Positions 1 through 9,084 of a DNA stretch of 64,000 nucleotides are shown in pieces. The notes under the pieces were generated by a model. It was not told where the DNA came from and ran no database searches. It was given only the letters and a program-made list of their open reading frames with translations. Position 1 is the stretch's first letter. Each line of letters begins with the position of its first letter. This DNA comes from Halothiobacillus diazotrophicus. Lineage in GTDB: Bacteria > Pseudomonadota > Gammaproteobacteria > Halothiobacillales > Halothiobacillaceae. The position numbers and the translations under genes are program-made. The DNA is taken from NCBI RefSeq assembly GCF_001663815.1, contig NZ_CP016027.1:1240001-1304000 (forward strand), written 5' to 3'.

Positions 1-916
1 ATCGCACCTCGAAGACATCCCGTTCCTGACACCGTCGTGCGATGAGTTCGTCGCTAGTCGCCAAGGCATCCACCAGCCCCAGGGGCGCAGCTTGGGTAGC
101 GAACCAGTACTCGCCGGTTGCCAACTTCGTCAGATCCAGCTCGGGACGATATTTCTGAAGAAACGCCTTGAACAAGGCATGGGTTTCGTTGAGCTGACTT
201 TGGAATTTCTCGCGGCCCTCCGGCGTGTTCTCGCCCAGGACAGTCAGCGTACGCTTGTACTCGCCCGCCGTCAGCAGCTCGATATCGACATCATGACGCT
301 TGAGCAGGCGGTGGATGTTGGGAATTTCCGCGACCACGCCGATCGAACCGACGATGGCAAAGGGTGCCGCGACAATTTGCGGTGCAACGGCAGCCATCAT
401 GTAGCCGCCACTGGCCGCCACCTTGTCGATTGCCACCGTCAATGACAGACCGGCCTCCCGAAGCCGGACCAACTGAGCTGCGGCCAAACCATAAGACGTC
501 ACGAGTCCGCCGCCACTTTCGAGGCAGACCAGAACCTCGTCTCCCTCCGGTCGGGCAGCGTCCACGATGGCCGAAACCTCCTCACGCAGAGCCTCGACCT
601 GACTGGCCCGGAGATCGCCGTGAAAGCGCAAGACAAACGTTCTGGGACGCCCTCCTTCAGACTGTGCTTGTTCGACCTTCCGCGCCTTCTGGACCGATTT
701 ACGCCATTGTCGAAACTGCTTGGCCGACAATATGCCCTTTTCCAACTGTTCGCGTCGATCAGCGTACTGATCGTTCAGACGTTTCACCGAGAGCGACCCG
801 GCCGAAGCGTTGTTCCGCTGCCGCAGTGAAACGATAGCCGCCACCAGCACCAAAGCGGCCAAAACCCAGGTCACGGTCTTCGCCAGAAACAAACCATAAT
901 CGGTCAAAAATTCCAT
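1..916 (-). CDS. sohB: SohB-like inner-membrane serine peptidase (S49), C-terminus cut by window edge
   Basis: Reading the minus strand from the ATG at 916 gives a protein beginning MEFLTDYGLFLAKTVTW, typical of SohB, with one N-terminal membrane helix (about residues 8-30). The S49 protease domain follows: the catalytic serine lies in ASGGYMMA (about residue 170) and the general-base lysine in GEYKRTLT (about residue 220). About 305 residues are present and the frame is still open at base 1, so only the last few dozen residues are missing. S49 enzymes of this kind degrade membrane-associated peptides and proteins at the inner membrane, with the active site on the periplasmic side. The gene points away from the Tim44-domain gene and shares the 228-bp upstream region with it. 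Function in this organism is inferred from the family. Confidence 0.9.
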   Translation of the reverse strand, partial: MEFLTDYGLFLAKTVTWVLAALVLVAAIVSLRQRNNASAGSLSVKRLNDQYADRREQLEKGILSAKQFRQWRKSVQKARKVEQAQSEGGRPRTFVLRFHGDLRASQVEALREEVSAIVDAARPEGDEVLVCLESGGGLVTSYGLAAAQLVRLREAGLSLTVAIDKVAASGGYMMAAVAPQIVAAPFAIVGSIGVVAEIPNIHRLLKRHDVDIELLTAGEYKRTLTVLGENTPEGREKFQSQLNETHALFKAFLQKYRPELDLTKLATGEYWFATQAAPLGLVDALATSDELIARRCQERDVFEVR

Positions 917-1144
917 GCCATCCTCATTTACGCTTCACCAACTTCAAACTCAGAGTATCACCGCCCCGAACGGTTCCCAAGGCATGCCCGGACCAGGTGA
1001 TCGTGCGCACGAGCAGCCTTTATCATGCAGGAAGTATTTAATTCCCCTGCTACACGAAACTTCCTGAAAGGACGTGCAACGGGGCTATCCAACCCCTAGA
1101 ATGAAAACGCATATTGATCCATTTCAAGTAATCGGGAATCGCAC

Positions 1145-2032
1145 ATGATCATCAAAAAGACTGCCGCATTCATCACGACCGTCCTGGTGAGCCTCGGCCT
1201 AGTCCTGGCTCTGGGCCTGCAAAGCGCAGAAGCCAAACGACTTGGCTCGGGCGGCAGTTTCGGCTATAGCAAGCCGAATTATGCCCGTCAGGCGACGACA
1301 CCGGCCACAAAACCCGCAACGCCCCCTGCTGCCGCAACACCCGCAGCCGCTGGCGCGCGCAACTGGATGGGTCCGCTGGCTGGCCTGGCTGCAGGCGGGC
1401 TTCTCGCTGCTCTCTTCTTCGGTGGCGCATTCGATGGTCTGAAGCCGATGGACTTCCTGCTCATCGCCCTGTTGGCCATTGGCGCTTACCTGATCATTCG
1501 CGCCCTGCGCAAGCCAACCGCCCCATCCGGCATGACCCCTTATGCCAACACCGGCGCACCGTTGAACGGCGTGGACCACGAGCCCATGAACCGTGGGATG
1601 GCAGGCACCGGTCTCGGCGCCGTGCCGCCGGCACCGTTGGCCGATGCGCCCCAGTGGTTCAACGAAACCAGCTTCCTGCGGGGAGCCCAACACCACTTCA
1701 CCAGCCTGCAGAAAGCCTGGGATGCCAACGACCTGAATACGCTCCGCGAGTATTTCACGCCGGAGATGTTTGCCGCATTGAGTGCGGAACGCAATCGACT
1801 GGGCGATCTCAACAACGTCACGGAGGTTCAGTCTCTGGACGCCCAACTCCTGGACATCACCCGGGAGGGCAACGTCGTCGTGGCCTCCGTGCTTTTTCAG
1901 GGCCGCCTGCGCGAAAACTACGGCCTGCCGGAGGAAATTGCCGAGATCTGGCATGTTCAGCATGCGGCAGATAACCCCGAGGGCGACTGGCTGATTGCCG
2001 GCATCCAGCAGCATCAGCAGCCCATGCACTGA
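1145..2032 (+). CDS. Tim44-like domain membrane protein
   Basis: A 295-residue protein with an N-terminal signal or anchor segment (about residues 8-28, ending QSAEAKR). A low-complexity stretch rich in alanine, proline and threonine (about 45-70) and two closely spaced hydrophobic segments (about 75-118) follow. The C-terminal half (about 165-290) has the pattern of a Tim44/Mba1-like fold, including FLRGAQHHFTSLQKAWDAND and YFTPEMF. Bacterial members are common in proteobacteria and are not well characterised; a membrane- or preprotein-associated role is only suggested by the domain name. It is a single-gene unit: a strong terminator follows at 2060-2083 and the next gene is convergent. Confidence 0.75.
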   Translation: MIIKKTAAFITTVLVSLGLVLALGLQSAEAKRLGSGGSFGYSKPNYARQATTPATKPATPPAAATPAAAGARNWMGPLAGLAAGGLLAALFFGGAFDGLKPMDFLLIALLAIGAYLIIRALRKPTAPSGMTPYANTGAPLNGVDHEPMNRGMAGTGLGAVPPAPLADAPQWFNETSFLRGAQHHFTSLQKAWDANDLNTLREYFTPEMFAALSAERNRLGDLNNVTEVQSLDAQLLDITREGNVVVASVLFQGRLRENYGLPEEIAEIWHVQHAADNPEGDWLIAGIQQHQQPMH

Positions 2033-2059
2033 CCTGCCAAATATTGACAAGATCTCCCA

Positions 2060-2083
2060 GGCCCGGTCATGTCCGGGCCTTTT
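2060..2083 (+). terminator. Rho-independent terminator after the Tim44-domain gene
   Basis: Seven-base-pair GC stem (GGCCCGG at 2060-2066, CCGGGCC at 2073-2079) with a six-base loop, followed by TTTT. It lies 28 bp after the stop codon at 2032. Confidence 0.8.
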
Positions 2084-2224
2084 CATTGGCTGAACACCCC
2101 ACGCATTCTGCGTGTTCGGGTCGACACGGACTCGGGACTAAGGACTCGGGTGGCCGAGTATCGCGCCGAGGTGATTCCATCGTATCGCTCGAACTACCCC
2201 ACCGCGGTCCGAACATCCCGAGAA

Positions 2225-2252
2225 AAAATGAAGCCCGGTCAGAGCCGGGCTT
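2225..2252 (-). terminator. Rho-independent terminator after pssA
   Basis: On the minus strand, the stem AAGCCCGG/CCGGGCTT (2231-2238 and 2245-2252) with a six-base loop is followed by CATTTTTTCT. It lies about 30 bp beyond the pssA stop and would end the minus-strand ilv-pssA transcript. Confidence 0.8.
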
Positions 2253-2282
2253 CAACTTCGACATCAATCCGTGGGGAACCTC

Positions 2283-3104
2283 TCAGGATCCGCTGGGCCG
2301 CCGTACGACAAGCCGCTTCAGACGACGACCCAGGAACCACAACGGTGCCGAAAGCGCATAACCCAGGGCCAGCAACCAGAGCGTCAGGGCAAAGTCCTTG
2401 AGCGCCAGCACGAAGATCAGGATCAGGACGGGCACGCTCAGGAACGAGACCCGCAAGCGCGGGCTGACGCTCTTGAAGCTGTAGTAGGGCAAGCTCGATA
2501 CCATCAGCAGGCCCGTGGTCACCGTAATCACCCAGACCCAGCCGATGTTTTCATAGAACGGAATCTGCTGCTCCTCGAAAAACCAGACCATGCCCATCAG
2601 CACGGCGGCCGCGGCTGGCGAAGCAAGCCCCACGAAATAACGCTTGTCGACCGTTTCGACCTGGACGTTGAACCGTGCCAGTCGAATTGCGGCCGAGGCC
2701 ACGAACACGAACGCACCCAGCATGCCCCAGCGATCGCCAATGCCGTAGAGACTCCACAGGAACACCACGACGGCGGGCGCGAGGCCGAAGGCGATCACGT
2801 CCGACAAGGAGTCGTACTGAACGCCGAACGCCGACTGCGTGCCGGTCAATCGCGCGACACGACCATCCAGACCATCGAGCAGCATGGCCACGAACACGGC
2901 AATGCTGGCCTGCTCGAAATCGCCCTGAATCGCCCGCAGCATCGCAAAAAAACCGGCGAACAGGGCGCCGGTGGTGATCAGGTTGGGCAACAGGTAGATC
3001 GCCTTTCGCGGATGCACCCGCTGGACATGATCATCGACATGACCCTGTTGCCCCGCATCCGGGGATTCGGTCATTGGGACAGGCTGTTCGGCTTCTGGTT
3101 TCAT
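2283..3104 (-). CDS. pssA: CDP-diacylglycerol-serine O-phosphatidyltransferase
   Basis: Makes phosphatidylserine from CDP-diacylglycerol and serine, the first step to phosphatidylethanolamine, in the inner membrane. The CDP-alcohol phosphotransferase signature D-G-x2-A-R-x8-G-x3-D-x3-D is present in full, from DGRVAR to YDSLSD. Around it are about seven or eight hydrophobic segments, after a polar 35-residue N-terminal tail. The length, about 273 residues, fits the integral-membrane subclass II enzyme. The ATG at 3104 is chosen because AGGGGG lies six bases upstream; a GTG two codons earlier overlaps that ribosome site. It lies downstream of ilvC with a 67-bp gap and ends at the terminator at 2225-2252, so it may be the last gene of the ilv transcript. 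Confidence 0.93.
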   Translation of the reverse strand: MKPEAEQPVPMTESPDAGQQGHVDDHVQRVHPRKAIYLLPNLITTGALFAGFFAMLRAIQGDFEQASIAVFVAMLLDGLDGRVARLTGTQSAFGVQYDSLSDVIAFGLAPAVVVFLWSLYGIGDRWGMLGAFVFVASAAIRLARFNVQVETVDKRYFVGLASPAAAAVLMGMVWFFEEQQIPFYENIGWVWVITVTTGLLMVSSLPYYSFKSVSPRLRVSFLSVPVLILIFVLALKDFALTLWLLALGYALSAPLWFLGRRLKRLVVRRPSGS

Positions 3105-3171
3105 GGGCACCCCCTGACAATTCGGGGGCCCATGGCCCCCGGTCTACGCTCTGATTTTAGCGAGTCAATTC

Positions 3172-4203
<1,032 letters not shown>

Positions 4204-4242
4204 TCAAAACAATCGTTATAAATCAGTCGGAAATTCGGTCGA

Positions 4243-4743
4243 TCAGGCTTCCGGAATCGCCATGCCCCGCGGCCCCCGGGAAATGCCCAGGGCGCCGGAG
4301 CGCACGATTTCCACGACGGGAATCGGGCCCAGGGCCGCCAGGAAGGCGTCCAGCTTGTGGCCAGGGCCGATCATCTGAATCGTATAGCTCGATTCGCTCA
4401 CATCGATGATCTGTCCGCGGAAGATTTCCGCCAGACGGTAGACCTCCTCCCGTGAGCTGTCGATCGCCTGCACCTTGATCAGCATCAATTCACGCTCGAT
4501 GTGCGGTGCGTCGGCCATGTCCTGCACCTTGACCACGTCGATCAGCTTGTTCAACTGCTTGATGATCTGCTCGATGATCTGGTCGTCCCCGTGGGTGACC
4601 AGGGTCATGCGCGAGAGCGTTTCGTCATTGGTCGGCGCCACGCACAGGGATTCGATATTGTAGCCGCGCGCCGAAAACAGGCCCGCCACGCGGGACAATG
4701 CGCCCGCCTCGTTCTCCATCAGAATGGAAATGATATGTCGCAT
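4243..4743 (-). CDS. ilvH: Acetolactate synthase small (regulatory) subunit
   Basis: Regulatory subunit that stimulates the catalytic subunit and confers valine feedback inhibition. 166 residues: an ACT domain (about 2-77, starting RHIISILMENEAGALSRVAG, with the glycine-rich turn GYNIESL) and a C-terminal ACT-like domain (about 80-160). The length matches the IlvH type rather than the short 96-residue IlvN of enterobacteria. It starts five bases after the ilvI stop codon, implying translational coupling. Confidence 0.96.
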   Translation of the reverse strand: MRHIISILMENEAGALSRVAGLFSARGYNIESLCVAPTNDETLSRMTLVTHGDDQIIEQIIKQLNKLIDVVKVQDMADAPHIERELMLIKVQAIDSSREEVYRLAEIFRGQIIDVSESSYTIQMIGPGHKLDAFLAALGPIPVVEIVRSGALGISRGPRGMAIPEA

Positions 4744-4748
4744 CGTCG

Positions 4749-6449
4749 TTACACCAGAATCATTTCGTTCAGACCCGCACCGGCAGGCACCATCGGGAAG
4801 ACGTTCTCCGTCGGATCCGTCTGGAAGTCCATGAACACCAGACGATCCTTCAGGGCGAAGGCTTCACGCAGCGCGCCCTCGACATCCGATGCCTTCTCGA
4901 TACGCATGCCCACATGACCATAGGACTCGGCCAGCTTGACGAAATCCGGCAGCGCTTCCATGTAGCTCATGGCGTAGCGCCCGGAGTAGAAGAACTCCTG
5001 CCACTGACGCACCATGCCGAGATAGCGGTTGTTCAGGCTGACGACCTTGACGGGCAGATGGTACTGCAGCGCCGTCGACAGCTCCTGGATGCACATCTGG
5101 ATGCTGCCTTCGCCGGTAACGCAGACCACCTCCTCGTCGGGATAGGCATACTTCACGCCCAAGGCGGCCGGCAAGCCGAAGCCCATCGTGCCCAGGCCGC
5201 CGGAGTTGATCCAGCGATTCGGCTTGTCGAAACCGTAATACTGCGCAGCCCACATCTGGTGCTGACCGACATCGGAGGTCACGAAGGCATCGCCCTTGGT
5301 GATCTCCCAGAGCTTCTGGACGACGTACTGCGGCTTGATGATCTCCCCGTTCGTCTTGTAATCCAGGCAACGCATGGCGCGCCATTGCTCGATCTGCTTC
5401 CACCAGGCCGCCAGGGCCTCGGGCTGCTTCGCCCCGCCGGCGTCGGCGATCAGCGGGAGCATCTCTTCGAGCACCGCCTTGACGGCGCCGACGATCGGCA
5501 CGTCGACGATCACGTTCTTGGAAATGGAGGCCGGATCGATATCCACATGGACGATCTTCGCCGTCGGGCAGAATTTTGCCAGGTTGCCGGTGACCCGATC
5601 GTCGAAACGGGCGCCGATCGCGATCAACACGTCGCAGTGGTGGACCGCCATGTTTGCTTCGTACGTCCCATGCATCCCCAGCATGCCCAGGAATTGCGGG
5701 TCGCTGGCGGGGAAGGCGCCAAGCCCCATCAGGGTGTTGGTGATGGGATAGTTCAACAGGCGCGCGAACTGGGTGAGCTGCTCGGCCGCACCGCCGAGCA
5801 CCACCCCGCCGCCCGTGTAGATCATGGGCCGTTCGGCGTTCAGGATGAGATCGATGGCCTTGCGGATCTGACCGGTATGTCCCTTGACGGTCGGATGGTA
5901 GGAACGGAGCGCGACCGTTTCCGGATAGCTGAACGGAATCAGCACGTTCGGATCGACCATGTCCTTGGGAATATCGACCACCACGGGGCCGGGACGACCG
6001 GTGGTGGCGATATAGAAGGCCTTCTTCATGGTTTCGGCCAACTCGTTCACGTTCTTGACCAGGAAGTTGTGCTTGACGCAGGGACGCGTGATCCCGACGT
6101 TGTCCACTTCCTGGAACGCATCGTTGCCGATGAGATGACTCGGCACCTGCCCGGTGATCACCACCATGGGAATGGAGTCCATGTACGCCGTCGCGATACC
6201 GGTCACCGCATTCGTGGCGCCCGGCCCGGACGTCACCAGCACGACGCCCGGCTTACCCGTCGCCCGCGCATAACCATCGGCCATGTGCACGGCACCCTGC
6301 TCGTGACGAACCAGGACATGCTTCACATCATCCTGTTGGAACAGCGCATCGTAAATATGCAAGACGGCCCCGCCCGGGTAGCCGAAAACCGCCTCGACCC
6401 CCTCGGCCTTCAGGCACTCAACCAGGATTTGACCACCGGACAATTCCAC
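4749..6449 (-). CDS. ilvI: Acetolactate synthase large (catalytic) subunit
   Basis: Thiamine-diphosphate enzyme that condenses pyruvate with pyruvate or 2-oxobutyrate, the first committed step of branched-chain amino acid synthesis. 566 residues with the three usual domains. The N-terminal ThDP-pyrimidine domain has the catalytic glutamate in [19 protein letters not shown] (about residue 50). The middle FAD-binding domain runs from about 190 to 330. The C-terminal ThDP-pyrophosphate domain has the metal motif beginning TGEGSIQM and ending in NNRYLG, with glutamate in place of the usual GDG aspartate, as in this family. The start is GTG at 6449, with AGAGAG about nine bases upstream. It is the first gene of the ilvI-ilvH-ilvC operon. 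Confidence 0.97.
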   Translation of the reverse strand: MELSGGQILVECLKAEGVEAVFGYPGGAVLHIYDALFQQDDVKHVLVRHEQGAVHMADGYARATGKPGVVLVTSGPGATNAVTGIATAYMDSIPMVVITGQVPSHLIGNDAFQEVDNVGITRPCVKHNFLVKNVNELAETMKKAFYIATTGRPGPVVVDIPKDMVDPNVLIPFSYPETVALRSYHPTVKGHTGQIRKAIDLILNAERPMIYTGGGVVLGGAAEQLTQFARLLNYPITNTLMGLGAFPASDPQFLGMLGMHGTYEANMAVHHCDVLIAIGARFDDRVTGNLAKFCPTAKIVHVDIDPASISKNVIVDVPIVGAVKAVLEEMLPLIADAGGAKQPEALAAWWKQIEQWRAMRCLDYKTNGEIIKPQYVVQKLWEITKGDAFVTSDVGQHQMWAAQYYGFDKPNRWINSGGLGTMGFGLPAALGVKYAYPDEEVVCVTGEGSIQMCIQELSTALQYHLPVKVVSLNNRYLGMVRQWQEFFYSGRYAMSYMEALPDFVKLAESYGHVGMRIEKASDVEGALREAFALKDRLVFMDFQTDPTENVFPMVPAGAGLNEMILV

Positions 6450-6729
6450 GCGAATTTCTCTCTATTAAATTGTGTCGTAGGGATAAGGGAATTTGGCCGG
6501 AACCTACCGACTCGCCGCGCGCGTTGAACGGGGCAAAACGGACAGGGACCAACCACTCCAGATCTGCGCTCACGCCTGTACGTGTATCAGCCGCATGAAT
6601 CAAGCCGGCTAATATAGCTGGATATGGCAAGAATTGCATCGAATCATTGCAAAATGATCGAGATATCCCCATAAACCGGATGGTCAAACCCAGCACCCCG
6701 GCACCCCGATGCCAGGGGAACGCTTGGGT
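6450..6729. other. Upstream region of the ilv operon, no gene seen
   Basis: 280 bp between ilvI and the secreted DUF302-like gene, both on the minus strand. A minus-strand TATATT near 6611-6616 could be a -10 box but has no good -35. A tiny minus-strand reading frame encoding MRLIHVQA is present near 6568-6594, but it has no run of leucine, isoleucine or valine codons and no terminator after it, so no ilv attenuator can be claimed. Confidence 0.4.
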
Positions 6730-7674
6730 TCAGAACGATCCGAAACCGTTATCCGAACCGGTTGTATCGCTGATGACGGTTCCACCCAATGCCTTGCGCA
6801 AGACGCTCTGAATGGCGCCGGGCGCGTCGCGCAGCTTGAAGAAGGAAGCATCGGAACCCATCATGGGCAAGTCGGGGAAAAACAAAGCCATGCGGAACCG
6901 GAGATTCAAACCCTCCGCGTTACGGTCCCTCAGCACGACTTCGTAGGGCAGAAAGGCATAACGATGAGGCGCGGGGCCGGGATCAACCGACTGGACCAAT
7001 TTAGCCCCGTTGGCATCGGGATTCTTGCCGGCCAAATCAACACCGAATACAACCTCATCCCGACCGGGAATCTTGATCTCGTAGACCAGACGGACGCCAT
7101 CGGTTCCCGCCCTAAGTCGACTGGCTATCTGCTGGGTGCCGGCCTGAAACCCCTTGAAGCTCCCCAGATCCATCGGGTCGGTGAATGTTTCCATCCCGAA
7201 GGTGTACTGATAATTCCGCAATTCCGACGCCGGTCGGGGTTTTGCCCCAAAGGATTTTTCGTTACCGAGAACCGTGCTCAGCGCCTTGGCCACATCCGTG
7301 TTGTCGTTGGCCAGACGATAGCCCGCCGCCACATATTGCGGATTCATGTAGGTCACGAAGGTTTTCCCGTCAACGGATTCCAGTGCCACACTCAACGCTG
7401 CGCCGTAACCACCGCGCTCCGTGGCAGCCGCATTCCTCAGCATGCTCGGGCTCGAAATCGAAATGACCGTGACATTCTTCACGGGGGAATACCGCCCAAC
7501 CACGTCAAATCCCCCCTTGCCCAATGCCGCAACCACCGTCTTCGTCGCATCCGACAAGCCCGATGAAAGCGTCGTTCCCTCGATGAAGGGCTGCAGCCCC
7601 CCTTCCGCAGCATGGGCCGCATTCAGCGAAAGCAACAAGGGGAACAACAGAAGTACACGCAATAACTTGATCAT
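6730..7674 (-). CDS. Secreted protein with DUF302-like region, function unknown
   Basis: A 314-residue protein with a clear Sec signal peptide (LLRVLLLFPLLLSLNAAHA, cleavage about residue 22). The next 140 residues (about 30-165) resemble the DUF302/TT1751-like fold: a strand-helix start LSDATKTVVAALGKGGFDVV, a central VTVISISSPSMLRNAA and a YMNPQYVAAGY segment. The C-terminal half (about 165-314) is not recognised and has no obvious cofactor motif. GGGTGAG precedes the ATG closely. It lies 176 bp downstream of the dsrE-like gene on the same strand, so it could be read with the sulfur-carrier trio, but no direct link to sulfur metabolism can be read from the sequence. The DUF302 assignment is tentative. 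Confidence 0.6.
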   Translation of the reverse strand: MIKLLRVLLLFPLLLSLNAAHAAEGGLQPFIEGTTLSSGLSDATKTVVAALGKGGFDVVGRYSPVKNVTVISISSPSMLRNAAATERGGYGAALSVALESVDGKTFVTYMNPQYVAAGYRLANDNTDVAKALSTVLGNEKSFGAKPRPASELRNYQYTFGMETFTDPMDLGSFKGFQAGTQQIASRLRAGTDGVRLVYEIKIPGRDEVVFGVDLAGKNPDANGAKLVQSVDPGPAPHRYAFLPYEVVLRDRNAEGLNLRFRMALFFPDLPMMGSDASFFKLRDAPGAIQSVLRKALGGTVISDTTGSDNGFGSF

Positions 7675-7850
7675 CTCACCCGCCTCTTTGGTTTTTTTGG
7701 TTCTCGACGCTGCGTCCCTGACCTTATTTACGGGTTTTCATCCCAAAAACCGCTTTCGTGATGACGTTCGTTTTGTACGAAATCCATGCAAAATCGACAA
7801 AGCCCCCGGCAACGGATCTGCCACGGCATCCACGCTCCGACGCATGCGGG

Positions 7851-8219
7851 TTAGATGAACAGTGAAACGGCGACCGTACGGGCAAACTGATAGAAACTGA
7901 TCGCGCCGGCCACCTCGACGCCAGGGCACAACTGCTCCGCGGACAACGTCGACTGGGCCAGAGAATCCGAACAGGCGATGAATCGCACCCCCTCGTCCTG
8001 ACAAAAGCCGAACAACTCCGCAAGATCCGGTTCGAGCTCAGCGTTTTGCGCAAGCCAGGCGATCCCGTGCTGCGTAAAGAAGATTGCGGCCGGATCCCCC
8101 AGCGCAACAACGGTTGCCGCCAGAGAAAAAGCCGCTCGCGCAGCTTCTGGCGCATCCTTGCTCAGGATCAGGGCGATCCCGGATCGTTCCGGGGTGGTTG
8201 TCGGGAAATCGGGAGTCAT
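7851..8219 (-). CDS. DsrE-family sulfur-carrier-like protein
   Basis: About 122 residues. The pattern fits the DsrE/TusD fold: a beta strand GIALILSKD, a long helix with AARAAFSLAATVVALG, the strand AAIFFTQHG, and a cysteine in VRFIACSDS, where DsrE-type proteins carry their conserved persulfide-accepting cysteine (about residue 83). A second cysteine lies in LCPGVEVAG. The ATG at 8219 overlaps the tusA stop as ATGA, so this start is preferred over one ten codons upstream. It is the third gene of a rhodanese-tusA-dsrE-like unit, an arrangement known in sulfur oxidisers, where it relays sulfane sulfur in the cytoplasm. Which DsrE subfamily it belongs to cannot be decided by eye. Confidence 0.75.
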   Translation of the reverse strand: MTPDFPTTTPERSGIALILSKDAPEAARAAFSLAATVVALGDPAAIFFTQHGIAWLAQNAELEPDLAELFGFCQDEGVRFIACSDSLAQSTLSAEQLCPGVEVAGAISFYQFARTVAVSLFI

Positions 8220-8458
8220 CGGCGGCAGACCAGAACAATCTTCAGCCAAGTGGCTCCTTCCTCGTCACGCCCGGGCTCCATGCGCAACAAATCATGCCCG
8301 GCCTGTTCGCAATAGGCCTTGAAATCCGCCTCGGCCCCCGGGTCGGTGGCCCAGACCTCAAGCTGAGCCCCGTCCTTCAGCGAAGAAATGGCCTTTCTGG
8401 CTTTGAGCAGCGGCATCGGACAGCGGAGTCCTCGTGCATCGACGATGAGGGTCGACAT
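8216..8458 (-). CDS. tusA: TusA-family sulfurtransferase
   Basis: About 80 residues with the defining motif DARGLRCPMPLLKARKAI, where the cysteine of CPMP carries a persulfide. TusA proteins take sulfur from rhodaneses or desulfurases and hand it to DsrE-type partners, either for tRNA thiolation or, in sulfur oxidisers, for dissimilatory sulfur transfer. The ATG at 8458 overlaps the upstream rhodanese stop (TGATG), and its own stop overlaps the dsrE-like start (ATGA). The three proteins are therefore translationally coupled, which favours the dissimilatory relay over a stand-alone tRNA role. Confidence 0.92.
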   Translation of the reverse strand: MSTLIVDARGLRCPMPLLKARKAISSLKDGAQLEVWATDPGAEADFKAYCEQAGHDLLRMEPGRDEEGATWLKIVLVCRR

Positions 8459-8775
8459 CACTCGGGGGCAACCAGCGGCAAACCGGAGCCCGCCCAATAC
8501 ATGACGCCCCCCTCCAAATTGAACAGCCGATCAATACCCTGCGCCGCCAGGAACTGGCAAGCCTGAGCGGAACGTGCGCCACTATGGCAATACACCACGA
8601 CATCCTGATCGGTCTTGAATTGGTCGACATTCATCGGGACCAGATGCAAGGGAACCAGCTTTGCCCCCATGATGATGCCGCGAGCGGTTTCCGCCGGACC
8701 ACGTACGTCGACGAGCAACACCTCGTGCATACGATCTTTCAGCTCTTCCGGAGCAATGCTTTGAAAACTAGACAT
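8458..8775 (-). CDS. Single-domain rhodanese-like sulfurtransferase
   Basis: 105 residues forming one rhodanese domain. The N-terminal MSSFQSIAPEELKDRM and LLVDVRGPAE match the CH2A region, and the active-site loop is CHSGARS (about residues 72-78), the six-residue loop type that acts on sulfane sulfur. There is no signal peptide, so it is cytoplasmic. It is the first gene of the coupled rhodanese-tusA-dsrE-like unit and probably loads TusA with sulfur. Confidence 0.92.
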   Translation of the reverse strand: MSSFQSIAPEELKDRMHEVLLVDVRGPAETARGIIMGAKLVPLHLVPMNVDQFKTDQDVVVYCHSGARSAQACQFLAAQGIDRLFNLEGGVMYWAGSGLPLVAPE

Positions 8776-9084
8776 TCAATTCAACTCACTATAAAAATTG
8801 ATCTCATCACATTTTGGGGCAACGGAGATTGCGATTCCCAATCTGCGCACCAAACATGGTGCAGGGACTATTTTAGCCAACGAACGGCATGCGCTCACGC
8901 AGAATAGCCGCTGTTTTCCTCGCAGGCCGGATACGATGCAAAACCGATCATGCTGGTTGCCAAAGACACCAATCGGATTCCGGTCAGGACTTCATTAGCG
9001 AAGATTAATAACATAAACGGCTAGCACTACTCTCATCCAAAAATTTTCACCTCAATCAAATAATCACAAAGGCCGAATGCCGCC
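8776..9084. other. Divergent promoter region between the sulfur-carrier unit and bepA
   Basis: 309 bp without a supported gene. On the minus strand TATAGT lies close to the rhodanese start but without a convincing -35 box. The part next to bepA (9000-9080) is AT-rich. No operator or repeat was recognised. Confidence 0.4.

Noticed and set aside
4914-6527. 537-codon plus-strand open frame opposite ilvI
   Set aside because: It is a GC-rich antisense shadow of a clear acetolactate synthase gene, with histidine- and arginine-rich composition and no domain.
6568-6594. Possible ilv leader peptide MRLIHVQA
   Set aside because: Only one codon each for leucine, isoleucine and valine, and no terminator hairpin follows, so attenuation is not supported.
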